Below, one piece after another: positions 9,077 through 17,536 of a stretch of DNA of 64,000 nt. The position numbers were made by a program, and so were the translations under genes. Source of the stretch: Ruegeria intermedia (GTDB lineage Bacteria; Pseudomonadota; Alphaproteobacteria; Rhodobacterales; Rhodobacteraceae). Within the stretch, counting starts at the first letter, position 1. Each line of letters begins with the position of its first letter. The stretch covers positions 62,001 to 126,000 of the forward strand of contig NZ_FQVK01000007.1 in NCBI RefSeq assembly GCF_900129345.1. The letters are read 5' to 3'. Below the pieces are notes generated by a model. The model did not search any database. It was not told the DNA's origin and saw nothing but the letters and a program-made list of their open reading frames with translations.

Positions 9077-10753
9077 ATGTCACTTGGAATCAGCTATCAC
9101 ACCACCGGCCGCGCCTTCGGGGTCGGTCTGGCCATGTTGTTGGGCAGCGTCGCTGCTCCGGCATTCGCCGAAGAGCCAACCCTGAGCGAAGAAGCGTTCG
9201 AACGGTCCAAACAACTTTACTTCGAGCAATGCGCCGGTTGCCACGGCGTGCTTCGCAAGGGCGCCACCGGCAAGAACCTGGAACCGCACTGGAAGAAAAC
9301 CGCGGCCGACGGCACCGTGACTGAAGGCGGCACCCTGAAACTGGGCCAGGAGCGCCTTGAAAAGATCATCGCGTGGGGCACCGAAGGCGGCATGAACAAC
9401 TTCTCGGACATCATGACCGAGGAAGAAATCCGCGACATGGCGACCTACATCATGATGGAACCGCCCAAGCCGCCGGAAATGTCGCTGGAACAGATGAAGG
9501 CGACTCGCAAGGTCTATGTCGAGCCGAAGGACTATCCGACCGAGCCGCTGCACGGCCGCAACTGGGAAAACTTCTTTGTCGTCATCGAACGTGACGTGGG
9601 CAAGGTGGCCATCATCGACGGCGATACCAAAGAGGTTCTGACCCACATCCCGACCGGCTATGCCGTGCACGTGATCAAGGCGTCCGAGCACCATTCGATC
9701 AGCGAGCCCGAACATCCCGGCCGGTTCTGGTACACCATGGGCCGCGACGGCAAGATGACCAAGATCGACCTGTGGCAGACGCCCGACAAGATGCTGGTGT
9801 CCGAAGTCAAGATCGCCTATGACGCGCGTGACGTGGCCGTTTCCGGCGACGGCAAATACGTGATCGGCGGAGGCTACTGGCCGCCGCATTTCGCCATCGT
9901 CGATGCCGAGACCATGGAACCGCTCAAGGTCGTTTCGACCCGCGGCGTGAACGTGGACGGGGACTATGTGGAAGAAAGCCGCGTGGCCGCCATCTACACC
10001 ACCCCGCACGAGCCGACCTGGCTGGTCGCGGTGAAGGAACTGGGCCAGATCTGGCAGGTGGACTATTCCGACCTGGACAACCTGCGCATCGACAAGATCG
10101 ATACCGCCAAGTTCCTGCATGACGGCTTCTTCGATCCGACCGGGCGCTATTTCCAGATCGCCGCGAACGCATCGAACAAGATGGTCGTGGTGGACACCAA
10201 GGAGCGCAAGCTCGAGGCTCTGATCGACACCGCAGCCCTGCCGCACCCCGGACCGGGCGCAAACTGGAACGATCCGAACTGCGGACCTGTCGCCGGCACG
10301 ACCCACCTGGGCGTGGGCACCGTGACCGTCTGGGGCAACGACCCCGAAGGCCACCCGGATCAGGCCTGGAAGGTCTGCTATGAAACCGAGACCGACGGCC
10401 CCGGCCTGTTCATCCGCACGCACCCGAACTCGAAATACGTGTGGGCGGACCAGACCAAGCACCCCGAGCCTGAAATCCAGCAGTCGGTGCAGGTCATCGA
10501 CAAGGAAACCGGCGAGATCGTGAAAACGATCCAGATCACCGAAGAAGAAGGCAATGCCGCCGTTCACTTCGAGTTCAACGCCGACGGCACCGAGGTCTGG
10601 GTTTCCAAGTGGAACCTGGCGGATTCCAAGGAACCCAACGGTCAGATCGTGATCTTCGACGCGGAAACGCTGGAAGAGATCGGTCGCATCGACGGGCTGT
10701 ATGCCCCGACCGGCAAGTTCAACGTCTACAACCGCTCGAACCACGTCACCTGA
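9077..10753 (+). CDS. nirS: Cytochrome cd1 nitrite reductase NirS
   Basis: Periplasmic, NO-forming nitrite reductase, 558 residues. A Sec signal peptide ends near AFAEE (residue 31). The N-terminal heme c domain has CAGCH at residues 52-56, and the eight-bladed d1-heme propeller follows from about residue 160. The ATG at 9077 is preceded by GGAG. The d1 cofactor is made by nirE-N downstream and electrons probably come from cytochromes or the neighbouring cupredoxin. The gene ends just before a strong hairpin. Confidence 0.98.
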   Translation: MSLGISYHTTGRAFGVGLAMLLGSVAAPAFAEEPTLSEEAFERSKQLYFEQCAGCHGVLRKGATGKNLEPHWKKTAADGTVTEGGTLKLGQERLEKIIAWGTEGGMNNFSDIMTEEEIRDMATYIMMEPPKPPEMSLEQMKATRKVYVEPKDYPTEPLHGRNWENFFVVIERDVGKVAIIDGDTKEVLTHIPTGYAVHVIKASEHHSISEPEHPGRFWYTMGRDGKMTKIDLWQTPDKMLVSEVKIAYDARDVAVSGDGKYVIGGGYWPPHFAIVDAETMEPLKVVSTRGVNVDGDYVEESRVAAIYTTPHEPTWLVAVKELGQIWQVDYSDLDNLRIDKIDTAKFLHDGFFDPTGRYFQIAANASNKMVVVDTKERKLEALIDTAALPHPGPGANWNDPNCGPVAGTTHLGVGTVTVWGNDPEGHPDQAWKVCYETETDGPGLFIRTHPNSKYVWADQTKHPEPEIQQSVQVIDKETGEIVKTIQITEEEGNAAVHFEFNADGTEVWVSKWNLADSKEPNGQIVIFDAETLEEIGRIDGLYAPTGKFNVYNRSNHVT

Positions 10754-10774
10754 CGGGTGGACAGCACACACAGG

Positions 10775-10801
10775 AAAGGGCGGGCCCCTCGCCCGCCCTT
10801 T
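10775..10801 (+). terminator. Strong stem-loop after nirS
   Basis: An 11-bp perfect stem, AAAGGGCGGGC (10775-10785) with GCCCGCCCTTT (10791-10801), encloses a 5-base loop. It lies 22 bp after nirS. It probably sets a high nirS mRNA level relative to the downstream genes. Confidence 0.8.
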
Positions 10802-10898
10802 CCCCGTTTGACCGCGGCGCCCTGCCCGGCATCCCAACCGCCATTCCGACCGGCCTGACACCCAAGGCCAGAGCAATCAGCCAAAACGGAGCCTGGAC

Positions 10899-12686
10899 AT
10901 GACCCAGTCCGAACCGGAAAAGAAAAAACCGATCTGGCGCCGGTATTTCCTGTGGGGAATGCCCGTGGCCGGCATCGCCGCGGCCTTTGTCGCCGGCATC
11001 ATCTTCTGGGGCGGGTTCAACACCGCCATGGAAGCCACGAACACCGAGAAATTCTGCATCTCGTGCCACGAGATGCGCGACTATATCTACACCGAGTACA
11101 AGGGCACGATCCATGACGTGAACCGGTCGGGCGTCGGCGCGGTCTGTTCCGACTGCCACGTGCCCAAGGACTGGACCCACAAGATCATCCGAAAGATCCA
11201 GGCGTCCAAGGAGCTGTACGGCAAGCTGGTCGGCACCATCAGCACGCCCGAGAAATTCGAGGCCAAGCGCATCCATCTGGCCATGAACGAATGGGAGCGG
11301 ATGAAGAAGACCGACTCGCGCGAGTGCCGCAACTGCCACGATTTCGAATCGATGATGCCCGAGTTCCAGAAACCGCGGGCACGGCAGCAGCACCTGAACG
11401 CGATGGAGGTCGGCCAGACCTGCATCGACTGCCACAAGGGCATCGCGCACTCGAACATCCGTGACCGCGCGCCCGAGGAGTATCTGGAAAAACTCGAGGC
11501 CCCGAACCCGAAATTCGCCCGTCCGATCCCGCCGGAATACCTGGCCAGCCTTGAACGGATCGAAGCCAAGGAGGCCGCCGAGGCCGAGGCCGAGAAAGCC
11601 GCCCGCAAGGCCCAGCAGGAGGCCGTGCGGGCGCAGATCGCCGCCGCGGTCGACGCCGCACTGGCCGAGGAACGCGCCAAGGCCGATGGCACCGCAACCG
11701 ATGCCGCGGCCTCGGGGGGCAGCGACGTGGGCGGCAACATCGACTGGAACGCCGTGGCCAGCACCGATCTGAAACTGTTCTACCCCGGTCAGGCCTCGTT
11801 CGAATGGGTGCAGAACGGCAAGACCCACGGTGGCGCCCGCCCGCTGACCAAGGGTGGCGACAAATGCTCGACCTGCCACGCCAAGGAGCTGGACGCGATC
11901 GGCAACAAGATCGTCGCCGGCGGCGAGCTCGAGCCGACCCCGATCCCCGGCAAGCGCGGGGTGATCGACGCCACGGTCCAGGCCGCGCATGACGGCGAAA
12001 ACCTGTATATCCGGCTGCAATGGGCGGATGCCGGCCACAATCCCGTGCCCTTCGTCGACGGCGGCAAGATGGACCCGGACAACCCGATCAAGGTCGCCAT
12101 GATGATCACCGGCACCGGGATCGAGCTGGGCGAACAGGTGGGGTGCTGGGCCTCGTGCCACGCCGACAACACCTATATGCCCTTTGCGCCTGATGCCGAA
12201 ACCATCGCCGCCAACCCGGACGTGGCCGCACGCCTGACGGCCAAGGACACCGTCACCAAGTACATTAGCGAAAGCCGCATCAAGGTCGAAGTCAAAGGCC
12301 GGCGCGGCAAGCCGCTGGGCGGCTGGGACAAGCTGCAGGCCGAGGATCAGATCGCGCAGTACCTGCAGGACGGCACATTCCTTGACCTGATGCGCGTCTA
12401 TGCCGACGGCAGCGCCACCAACGGCTATCTGCTGGAACAACGCGTGGTCAATGATGGCGAGATCTCGGCCTCGGCCAGCCTGTCGGGCGGCATGTGGACG
12501 GTGGTGTTCTCGCGTCCGCTGAACTCGGGCGCGCCGGGCGACGTGCCGCTGGAGCCGGGCAAGACCTACACGGTGGGCTTTGCCATCCACGATGACCATG
12601 CGGCGGCGCGGTTCCACCACGTCACGCTGAACACCAGCCTCGCGCTGGATGACGACAGCGCCGACATCAACGTGGTCAAACAATAA
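10899..12686 (+). CDS. NapC/NirT-type tetraheme cytochrome fused to a C-terminal heme-binding domain
   Basis: A 595-residue membrane-anchored multiheme protein. Residues 1-40 hold a cytoplasmic basic tail and one membrane anchor. Four CxxCH motifs follow at 53-57, 83-87, 143-147 and 175-179, the arrangement of NapC/NirT quinol dehydrogenases, which end near residue 200. Then come an Ala/Glu-rich, probably coiled-coil linker (about 215-262), a fifth CxxCH at 323-327, and a domain resembling the ethylbenzene-dehydrogenase-type heme-binding family with a CWASCH motif at 416-421. It probably moves electrons from quinol to periplasmic NirS. GGAG precedes the ATG. Hairpins flank the gene. Confidence 0.88.
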   Translation: MTQSEPEKKKPIWRRYFLWGMPVAGIAAAFVAGIIFWGGFNTAMEATNTEKFCISCHEMRDYIYTEYKGTIHDVNRSGVGAVCSDCHVPKDWTHKIIRKIQASKELYGKLVGTISTPEKFEAKRIHLAMNEWERMKKTDSRECRNCHDFESMMPEFQKPRARQQHLNAMEVGQTCIDCHKGIAHSNIRDRAPEEYLEKLEAPNPKFARPIPPEYLASLERIEAKEAAEAEAEKAARKAQQEAVRAQIAAAVDAALAEERAKADGTATDAAASGGSDVGGNIDWNAVASTDLKLFYPGQASFEWVQNGKTHGGARPLTKGGDKCSTCHAKELDAIGNKIVAGGELEPTPIPGKRGVIDATVQAAHDGENLYIRLQWADAGHNPVPFVDGGKMDPDNPIKVAMMITGTGIELGEQVGCWASCHADNTYMPFAPDAETIAANPDVAARLTAKDTVTKYISESRIKVEVKGRRGKPLGGWDKLQAEDQIAQYLQDGTFLDLMRVYADGSATNGYLLEQRVVNDGEISASASLSGGMWTVVFSRPLNSGAPGDVPLEPGKTYTVGFAIHDDHAAARFHHVTLNTSLALDDDSADINVVKQ

Positions 12687-12688
12687 CG

Positions 12689-12716
12689 AAAAGGGGCCGG
12701 CGATCCGGCCCCTTTT
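12689..12716 (+). terminator. Strong stem-loop after the NirT-like gene
   Basis: A 12-bp perfect stem, AAAAGGGGCCGG (12689-12700) with CCGGCCCCTTTT (12705-12716), and a 4-base loop, starting 2 bp after the stop codon. Confidence 0.85.
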
Positions 12717-12740
12717 CCACAGCCGAGGAGACATGCGACG

Positions 12741-13148
12741 ATGACGACCAAGCCCCTTCTGACCGCAGTCCTGGCCCTTGTTGCGGCCCTGCCGGCCCTG
12801 GCCGATGAAGCCGACCAGATCTGCGCCGAGGCCGAGGAGCGCTATGTCGAACTCTTCGGCGAACCCTCCGACGCGGTGCAGGATGCCGAGGTGGTGCTGA
12901 TGTACAAGTACCGCTTCTGCCCGGCCCGGATCACGGTCAAGCCCGGCACCACGGTGCGCTGGGTCAACGTGGACAAGCGCACCAGCCATTCGGTGCTGTT
13001 GAAGGATGGCAGCCGGCCCGAATCCGACCGCATCTTCCCCGAGGAATCGGTCGAGATGACGTTCCTTGAACCCGGCCCGCAGGACTATCTGTGCGGCCCG
13101 CATTGGGAAACGCAGAACATGATCGGCATGGTCACCGTCGAGCCCTGA
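12741..13148 (+). CDS. Periplasmic cupredoxin (plastocyanin/pseudoazurin-like)
   Basis: A 135-residue secreted protein with a signal peptide ending near LADEA (residue 22). Type 1 copper ligands are apparent: His83 in TSHSV, then Cys118, His121 and Met127 in a C-x2-H-x5-M loop near the C-terminus. Cys28 and Cys60 may form a disulfide. Lying between nirS and nirE, it is a plausible electron donor to NirS, a role known for pseudoazurin and azurin in other denitrifiers. AGGAGA lies upstream. The copper loop is one residue longer than in plastocyanin, so the subfamily is uncertain. Confidence 0.85.
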   Translation: MTTKPLLTAVLALVAALPALADEADQICAEAEERYVELFGEPSDAVQDAEVVLMYKYRFCPARITVKPGTTVRWVNVDKRTSHSVLLKDGSRPESDRIFPEESVEMTFLEPGPQDYLCGPHWETQNMIGMVTVEP

Positions 13149-13175
13149 ACGCAGGCAGACATACAGGCAGACAAC

Positions 13176-13204
13176 AAGAGCGCGGGCGCAAATCCCGCGC
13201 TCTT
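13176..13204 (+). terminator. Stem-loop after the cupredoxin gene
   Basis: AAGAGCGCGGG (13176-13186) pairs perfectly with CCCGCGCTCTT (13194-13204) around a 7-base loop. Its 3' arm overlaps the first two bases of the FNR-type box of nirE, so terminator and promoter are interlocked. Confidence 0.75.
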
Positions 13205-13216
13205 AACTTTAGTCAA
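13203..13216 (+). promoter_or_regulatory. FNR/DNR-type box upstream of nirE
   Basis: TTAACTTTAGTCAA fits the TTNAC-N4-GTCAA pattern. Its centre is about 151 bp before the nirE ATG, much farther than at the other boxes of this window, so the nirE leader is long or the start is misplaced. Confidence 0.75.
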
Positions 13217-13360
13217 GGAGGCCCCGTGGCGAATGCGCCAGTCTGCGGCCATGACACGCCCGGCCACCCCAGCAACGTCCCGATCCGCCGCTCTGCCCGC
13301 GCTCGGAACCGACCGGAACGCCCGGGTCCCGATGACATTCAGACCAAGCGAGATTGCACC

Positions 13361-14122
13361 ATGAGCGGTAAGGTTTTTCTGATCGGCGCCGGACCCGGAG
13401 ACCCCGAATTGATGACCCTGCGCGCTCTGCGGATGCTGCGCGAGGCGGATGTGGTGGTCTGTGACCGCCTGGTCTCGGAGGAAATCCTGGCCATGCACGC
13501 CCCCGGTGCGCGGCTGATCCCCGTGGGCAAGGCGCCCAAATGCCATACCGTGCCGCAGGACCGGATCAACCAGATCCTGTTGGAACAGGCCCGCGCGGGC
13601 CACAGGGTTGCCCGCCTGAAGGGAGGCGATCCGATGATCTTTGGCCGCGGCTCGGAAGAGGCGGCGTTTCTGATGGGCCATGGCATTGCCGTGGAATACG
13701 CGCCCGGCATCACCGCGGCGCAGGGGGCAAGCTGTTCGACCGGCGTGCCGCTGACCCATCGCGGGTTGGCCACATCGGTGCAATATGTCACCGGCCATCG
13801 TCAGGCCGACAAGGTGCTGGACCTCGACTGGAAGCGCCTGGCGGACCCTGACACCACCTTGGTCATCTACATGGGCGTCGCCAATATCGGCCAGATCGCC
13901 ATGGGCCTGATGACCGAGAACCTGCCGGGATCGACCCCCGTCCTGGCCGTCGGCAAGGCGACCACCCCGGACGAGCGCCGCCTTGTCTCGCGTCTGGACC
14001 GTGTCGCCGCCGACGTGCGCGCGGCCGGTCTGGCCGCCCCCACCCTGTTCATCATCGGCAAGGTCGTATCGCTCTATGCCGAACGGCCGGTTGCCGAGTT
14101 GCTGGAGCACGCTCATGGCTAG
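13361..14122 (+). CDS. nirE: Uroporphyrinogen-III C-methyltransferase NirE
   Basis: SAM-dependent methyltransferase, 253 residues, making precorrin-2 from uroporphyrinogen III as the first step dedicated to heme d1. Family motifs are VFLIGAGPGDPELMTLRA at the N-terminus, VVVCDRLVS, and the ARLKGGDPMIFGRG glycine-rich segment. The frame is open upstream and a GTG at 13226 follows an AGGAGG sequence, which would add 45 residues. I prefer ATG 13361 because the family begins there. Ends overlapping nirC. Confidence 0.93.
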   Translation: MSGKVFLIGAGPGDPELMTLRALRMLREADVVVCDRLVSEEILAMHAPGARLIPVGKAPKCHTVPQDRINQILLEQARAGHRVARLKGGDPMIFGRGSEEAAFLMGHGIAVEYAPGITAAQGASCSTGVPLTHRGLATSVQYVTGHRQADKVLDLDWKRLADPDTTLVIYMGVANIGQIAMGLMTENLPGSTPVLAVGKATTPDERRLVSRLDRVAADVRAAGLAAPTLFIIGKVVSLYAERPVAELLEHAHG

Positions 14123-14465
14123 GACTCTGCCCACTGAACCGGCCCGTCGGGACTGGCCCGGGCGCGCGGTGCTGACCGCCGCCGTGCTGTTGGCCACCTC
14201 GGCCTTTGCCGCCGACACGCTGGACCCCAACGCGTTGAAACGTCTGGTGCATCAGGATTGCGGGTCCTGCCACGGCCTGACCCTGAAAGGCGGGCTGGGC
14301 CCCGATCTGCGCGCGGGAAACCTGCAGCACTATGACCCCGAAATCCTGACCGGCGTAATCCTGGACGGCATCCCCGACACGGCCATGCCGCCCTGGCGGC
14401 CCCTCATCACCGAGGAAGAGGCCGAATGGATCGCCCGTTATCTGCTGAAACCGGAGGCGCAATGA
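14115..14465 (+). CDS. nirC: Small periplasmic cytochrome c NirC
   Basis: A 116-residue monoheme cytochrome c with a signal peptide (about residues 1-32) and the heme motif CGSCH at 49-53; a methionine in TAMPPW is the likely second ligand. NirC proteins serve as electron donors or acceptors in NirS reduction or late d1-heme synthesis. The start lies inside the end of nirE and the stop overlaps nirF (ATGA). Distance and fold fit NirC; direct function is by family and context. Confidence 0.88.
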   Translation: MARTLPTEPARRDWPGRAVLTAAVLLATSAFAADTLDPNALKRLVHQDCGSCHGLTLKGGLGPDLRAGNLQHYDPEILTGVILDGIPDTAMPPWRPLITEEEAEWIARYLLKPEAQ

Positions 14466-15610
14466 AACAGTTTGTCCTTGGCCTGGCGGCCGCGCTGCTG
14501 ATGACCGCAGCCCATGCCGAACCCACCGCCACCGGAGACCTGGGGCTGGTGATCGAACGGGCCACCGGCTCGGTCCTGCTGGTCGATCAATCCGACCGCG
14601 CCGCGCTGGCCCGGATCGAGGGGCTGGGCGATCTGTCCCATGCCTCGCTGGTCTATTCGCCCGACGAACGCTTTGCCTTTGTCTTCGGGCGCGACGGCGG
14701 GCTGACCAAGGTCGATGTCGTTACCCGTCAGATCGCCAAGCGCGTCGTGCAGGCCGGCAACGCCATCGGCGGGGCGATCTCGGACGACGGCACGTTGGTC
14801 GCGGTGTCGAACTATGAACCCGGCGGGGTGCGCGTCTTTGACGCCGACACGCTGGATCTGGTGGCCGACATCCCCACCGGCAGCAAGACCATCGGCCTGG
14901 TCGATGCGCCGGGACGCCGTTTCGTGTTCACCATGTGGGATACGGGCGAGACCTGGATCGCTGATTTCGCGCGCGGCACCGACCCGCAGATCACCAAGAT
15001 CACCGACATGGGCAAAAACCCCTATGACGCGCTGATCACCGCCAATGGCCGCACCTACATCACCGGCCTGTTCGGGCAGGACGGGCTGACCGCTCTGGAT
15101 TTGTGGGACGAAACGCCCGAACCGATCCGGGTGCTGCCCGGCTATGGGCGCGGTCAACAGGAGATGCCCGTCTACAAGATGCCCCATCTGGAAGGCTGGG
15201 CGCATACGGGCGCCGAATTCGTATTGCCGGCCGTCGGCCATCACCAGGTGCTCTGGGTCGATGCCGACACACTCACGGAAACCGGGCGCACCCAGACGTA
15301 TGGCCAGCCCGTCTTTGCCATGGCGCGGCCCGACGGCCGGCAGGTCTGGGTGAATTTCGCCCACCCGCTGAACGACACGATCCAGGTGATCGACACGGTC
15401 AGCAAACAGGTCATCCACGAGTTCAAACCCGGGCCGGCGGTGCTGCACATGGAGTTCACCCCGCGCGGGCACGAGGTCTGGATCAGCGTGCGCGATGCCA
15501 ACACGGTCATGGTCTATGACACCCACAGCTTTGAAAAGCTGCGGGAAATCCCGGCCGACAGCCCCTCGGGCATCTTCTTCACCGCGCGTGCGCACAGAAC
15601 GGGGCTGTAA
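14462..15610 (+). CDS. nirF: Heme d1 biosynthesis protein NirF
   Basis: A 382-residue beta-propeller protein related to the d1 domain of NirS, with an N-terminal signal peptide (about residues 1-19, ending HAEP). It acts late in heme d1 formation in the periplasm; its dehydrogenase or side-chain modifying role is still debated in the literature. It starts within the nirC stop (ATGA) and is followed 3 bp later by nirDL, so it is part of a tightly coupled operon. Confidence 0.95.
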   Translation: MKQFVLGLAAALLMTAAHAEPTATGDLGLVIERATGSVLLVDQSDRAALARIEGLGDLSHASLVYSPDERFAFVFGRDGGLTKVDVVTRQIAKRVVQAGNAIGGAISDDGTLVAVSNYEPGGVRVFDADTLDLVADIPTGSKTIGLVDAPGRRFVFTMWDTGETWIADFARGTDPQITKITDMGKNPYDALITANGRTYITGLFGQDGLTALDLWDETPEPIRVLPGYGRGQQEMPVYKMPHLEGWAHTGAEFVLPAVGHHQVLWVDADTLTETGRTQTYGQPVFAMARPDGRQVWVNFAHPLNDTIQVIDTVSKQVIHEFKPGPAVLHMEFTPRGHEVWISVRDANTVMVYDTHSFEKLREIPADSPSGIFFTARAHRTGL

Positions 15611-15613
15611 GCG

Positions 15614-16603
15614 ATGTGCCATATCACCGACCCGATCGACCGCAGGTTGCTGGATGACTGGCAGCGCGATTTTCCCGTTGCCGACCGGCCGTTCCAGGTG
15701 CTGGCCGCGGCGCTGGGGCTGGATGAGGCCGAGGTGATCGACCGCCTGGACCGCATGCGCGCCGCCGGGCGTATCACCCGCGTCGGCGCGACGGTCGCGC
15801 CCGGCGTGGCCTCGGCCAGCACGCTGGCCGCCGTCGCCGCGCCCGAGGAAAAGGTGGAACAGATCGCCGCCCTGATCGATGCCGAACCGGGCGTGAACCA
15901 CAATTACCAGCGCGAGGATGACTGGAACCTGTGGTTCGTTGCCACCGGCCCCGACCGGGCGCATGTGGACGCCACCCTGGCCCGGATCAGTGACCGCACC
16001 GGGCTGCGCGTGCTGGATCTGCGGCTGGTCCGCCCGTTCAACGTCGATCTGGGTTTTCGCATGTCCGATTGTTCGCGCCGCGTGCCACGGCCGCGTACGG
16101 TCGACCGGAGCGTTCTGCGGCAAGGCGACCGCGACATCCTGCAGGCGCTCAGCGCGGGGCTGCCGCTAATGGCCGACCCCTACGCGGCGCTGGCCCAATC
16201 CCTGAACCGCACTCCTGAGGACGTGATGGATCGCATCCGGGTGTTGCACAAGGCCGGCGTCATCTCGCGCCTGGGGGTCATCGTGCGGCATCGGGCGCTG
16301 GGGTGGTCGGCCAACGCCATGGTCGTGTGGGACCTGCCCGCCGAGCGGATCGACCACGCGGGCCCCGCTCTGGCCGCGCATCCCGGCGTGACCCTGTGCT
16401 ATGAACGCCAGCCGGTCGAGGGCGTGTGGCCCTACCGGCTCTATTCCATGATCCACGCCCGGTCGCGCTCCGAGGCGCGGGGTATCCTGGCCGGCGCCGC
16501 CGCCCTGCCCGAACTGGAGGGCGCCGCGCACAAGGTTCTGTTCTCGACCCGCTGCTTCAAACAGACCGGCGCATTGATCAAACCGAAAGAGGCCGCCGCA
16601 TGA
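15614..16603 (+). CDS. nirDL: Fused siroheme decarboxylase NirDL
   Basis: A 329-residue AsnC/Lrp-like protein containing two NirD/L-type units: residues about 5-160 (NirD-like) and 175-325 (NirL-like). Each starts with a winged-helix segment such as DRRLLDDWQRDFP and DRDILQALSAGLP. Together with NirG and NirH it decarboxylates siroheme to didecarboxysiroheme. The fused form is known from Paracoccus. It overlaps nirG by 4 bp. Confidence 0.95.
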   Translation: MCHITDPIDRRLLDDWQRDFPVADRPFQVLAAALGLDEAEVIDRLDRMRAAGRITRVGATVAPGVASASTLAAVAAPEEKVEQIAALIDAEPGVNHNYQREDDWNLWFVATGPDRAHVDATLARISDRTGLRVLDLRLVRPFNVDLGFRMSDCSRRVPRPRTVDRSVLRQGDRDILQALSAGLPLMADPYAALAQSLNRTPEDVMDRIRVLHKAGVISRLGVIVRHRALGWSANAMVVWDLPAERIDHAGPALAAHPGVTLCYERQPVEGVWPYRLYSMIHARSRSEARGILAGAAALPELEGAAHKVLFSTRCFKQTGALIKPKEAAA

Positions 16604-17052
16604 CCCCGCTGGACGACACCGACCGCCGCCTGCTGAACCGCCTGCAGGAGGACCTGCCGCTGACCCCCCGCCCCTATGCCGACGTGGCGGCCGAACTGGG
16701 GATCACCGAGCACGACCTGCTGGACCGGCTGGCGCGGATGAAGGCCGACCGGGTCATCACCCGGTTCGGCCCGTTCTTCGACGCCGCCGCCATGGGCGGG
16801 GATTTCTGCCTGTGCGCCATGGCGGTGCCCGAGGCCGAGTTTGAAACCGTCCTGACCAAAGTCAATGCGCACCCTGAGGTGGCGCATAATTATGAACGCA
16901 CGCACCGGCTGAACATGTGGTTCGTTCTGGCGACCGAAACGCCCGAGGCGATCACCGCAACGGCCGACGCGATCGAACGCGAGACGGGACTCACGGTTCA
17001 CCGGTTCCCGAAATTGCAGGAATTTTTCATCGGCTTCCGGGTGGCAGCATGA
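16600..17052 (+). CDS. nirG: Siroheme decarboxylase subunit NirG
   Basis: A 150-residue AsnC/Lrp-fold protein beginning DDTDRRLLNRLQEDLPL, with the conserved HPEVAHNYERTHRLNMWFV segment of the NirD/G class. Acts with NirDL and NirH in siroheme decarboxylation. Start and stop overlap both neighbours by 4 bp. Confidence 0.93.
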   Translation: MTPLDDTDRRLLNRLQEDLPLTPRPYADVAAELGITEHDLLDRLARMKADRVITRFGPFFDAAAMGGDFCLCAMAVPEAEFETVLTKVNAHPEVAHNYERTHRLNMWFVLATETPEAITATADAIERETGLTVHRFPKLQEFFIGFRVAA

Positions 17053-17531
17053 TCGACGCAACCGACAGACGGATCATCGAGGCGCTGCAGGGCGGGCTGC
17101 CCCTGGTGCCCGCGCCCTATGCGCAGGTCGCCGACGATCTGGGGATCGAGGAAGCCGTCCTGCTGGACCGGCTGGCCGCGCTGAAGACGCGCGGGGTGAT
17201 CCGGCGGATCGCCGCAGCCCCCAACCACTACAGGCTGGGCATGACATCGAACGGCATGACGGTGTGGGATGTGCAGGACGACCTGATCGGCGAACTCGGC
17301 GCCCATATTGGCGCATTGCCCTTCGTCACCCATTGTTATGAAAGGCCCCGCGCCCTGCCTGACTGGCCTTACAACCTGTTCGCCATGGTCCATGGCAACT
17401 CGCCCGATGAGGTCGAACGGAAACGCGGCCAGATCGCCGCAATCCTTGGATCGGCCTGCCGGGGCAGCGACATCCTCTATTCAACGCGCATCCTGAAGAA
17501 AACCGGGCTGCGCCTGAAAGCGAAAGGCTGA
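17049..17531 (+). CDS. nirH: Siroheme decarboxylase subunit NirH
   Basis: A 160-residue AsnC/Lrp-fold protein of the NirL/H class, beginning [17 protein letters not shown] and containing [23 protein letters not shown]. It completes the siroheme decarboxylase set with NirDL and NirG. The ATG overlaps the nirG stop, and nirJ begins 5 bp after its stop. Confidence 0.93.
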   Translation: MIDATDRRIIEALQGGLPLVPAPYAQVADDLGIEEAVLLDRLAALKTRGVIRRIAAAPNHYRLGMTSNGMTVWDVQDDLIGELGAHIGALPFVTHCYERPRALPDWPYNLFAMVHGNSPDEVERKRGQIAAILGSACRGSDILYSTRILKKTGLRLKAKG

Positions 17532-17536
17532 GACCG

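Noticed and set aside
10746-13103. 785-codon minus-strand open frame opposite the NirT-like and cupredoxin genes
   Set aside because: Low-complexity antisense shadow spanning two genuine genes and two terminators.
13226-14122. Longer NirE starting at GTG 13226 with AGGAGG upstream
   Set aside because: The AGGAGG-like bases are the 3' flank of the FNR-type box (nirS shows the same flank), and the 45 extra residues are Arg/Pro-rich with no family match.
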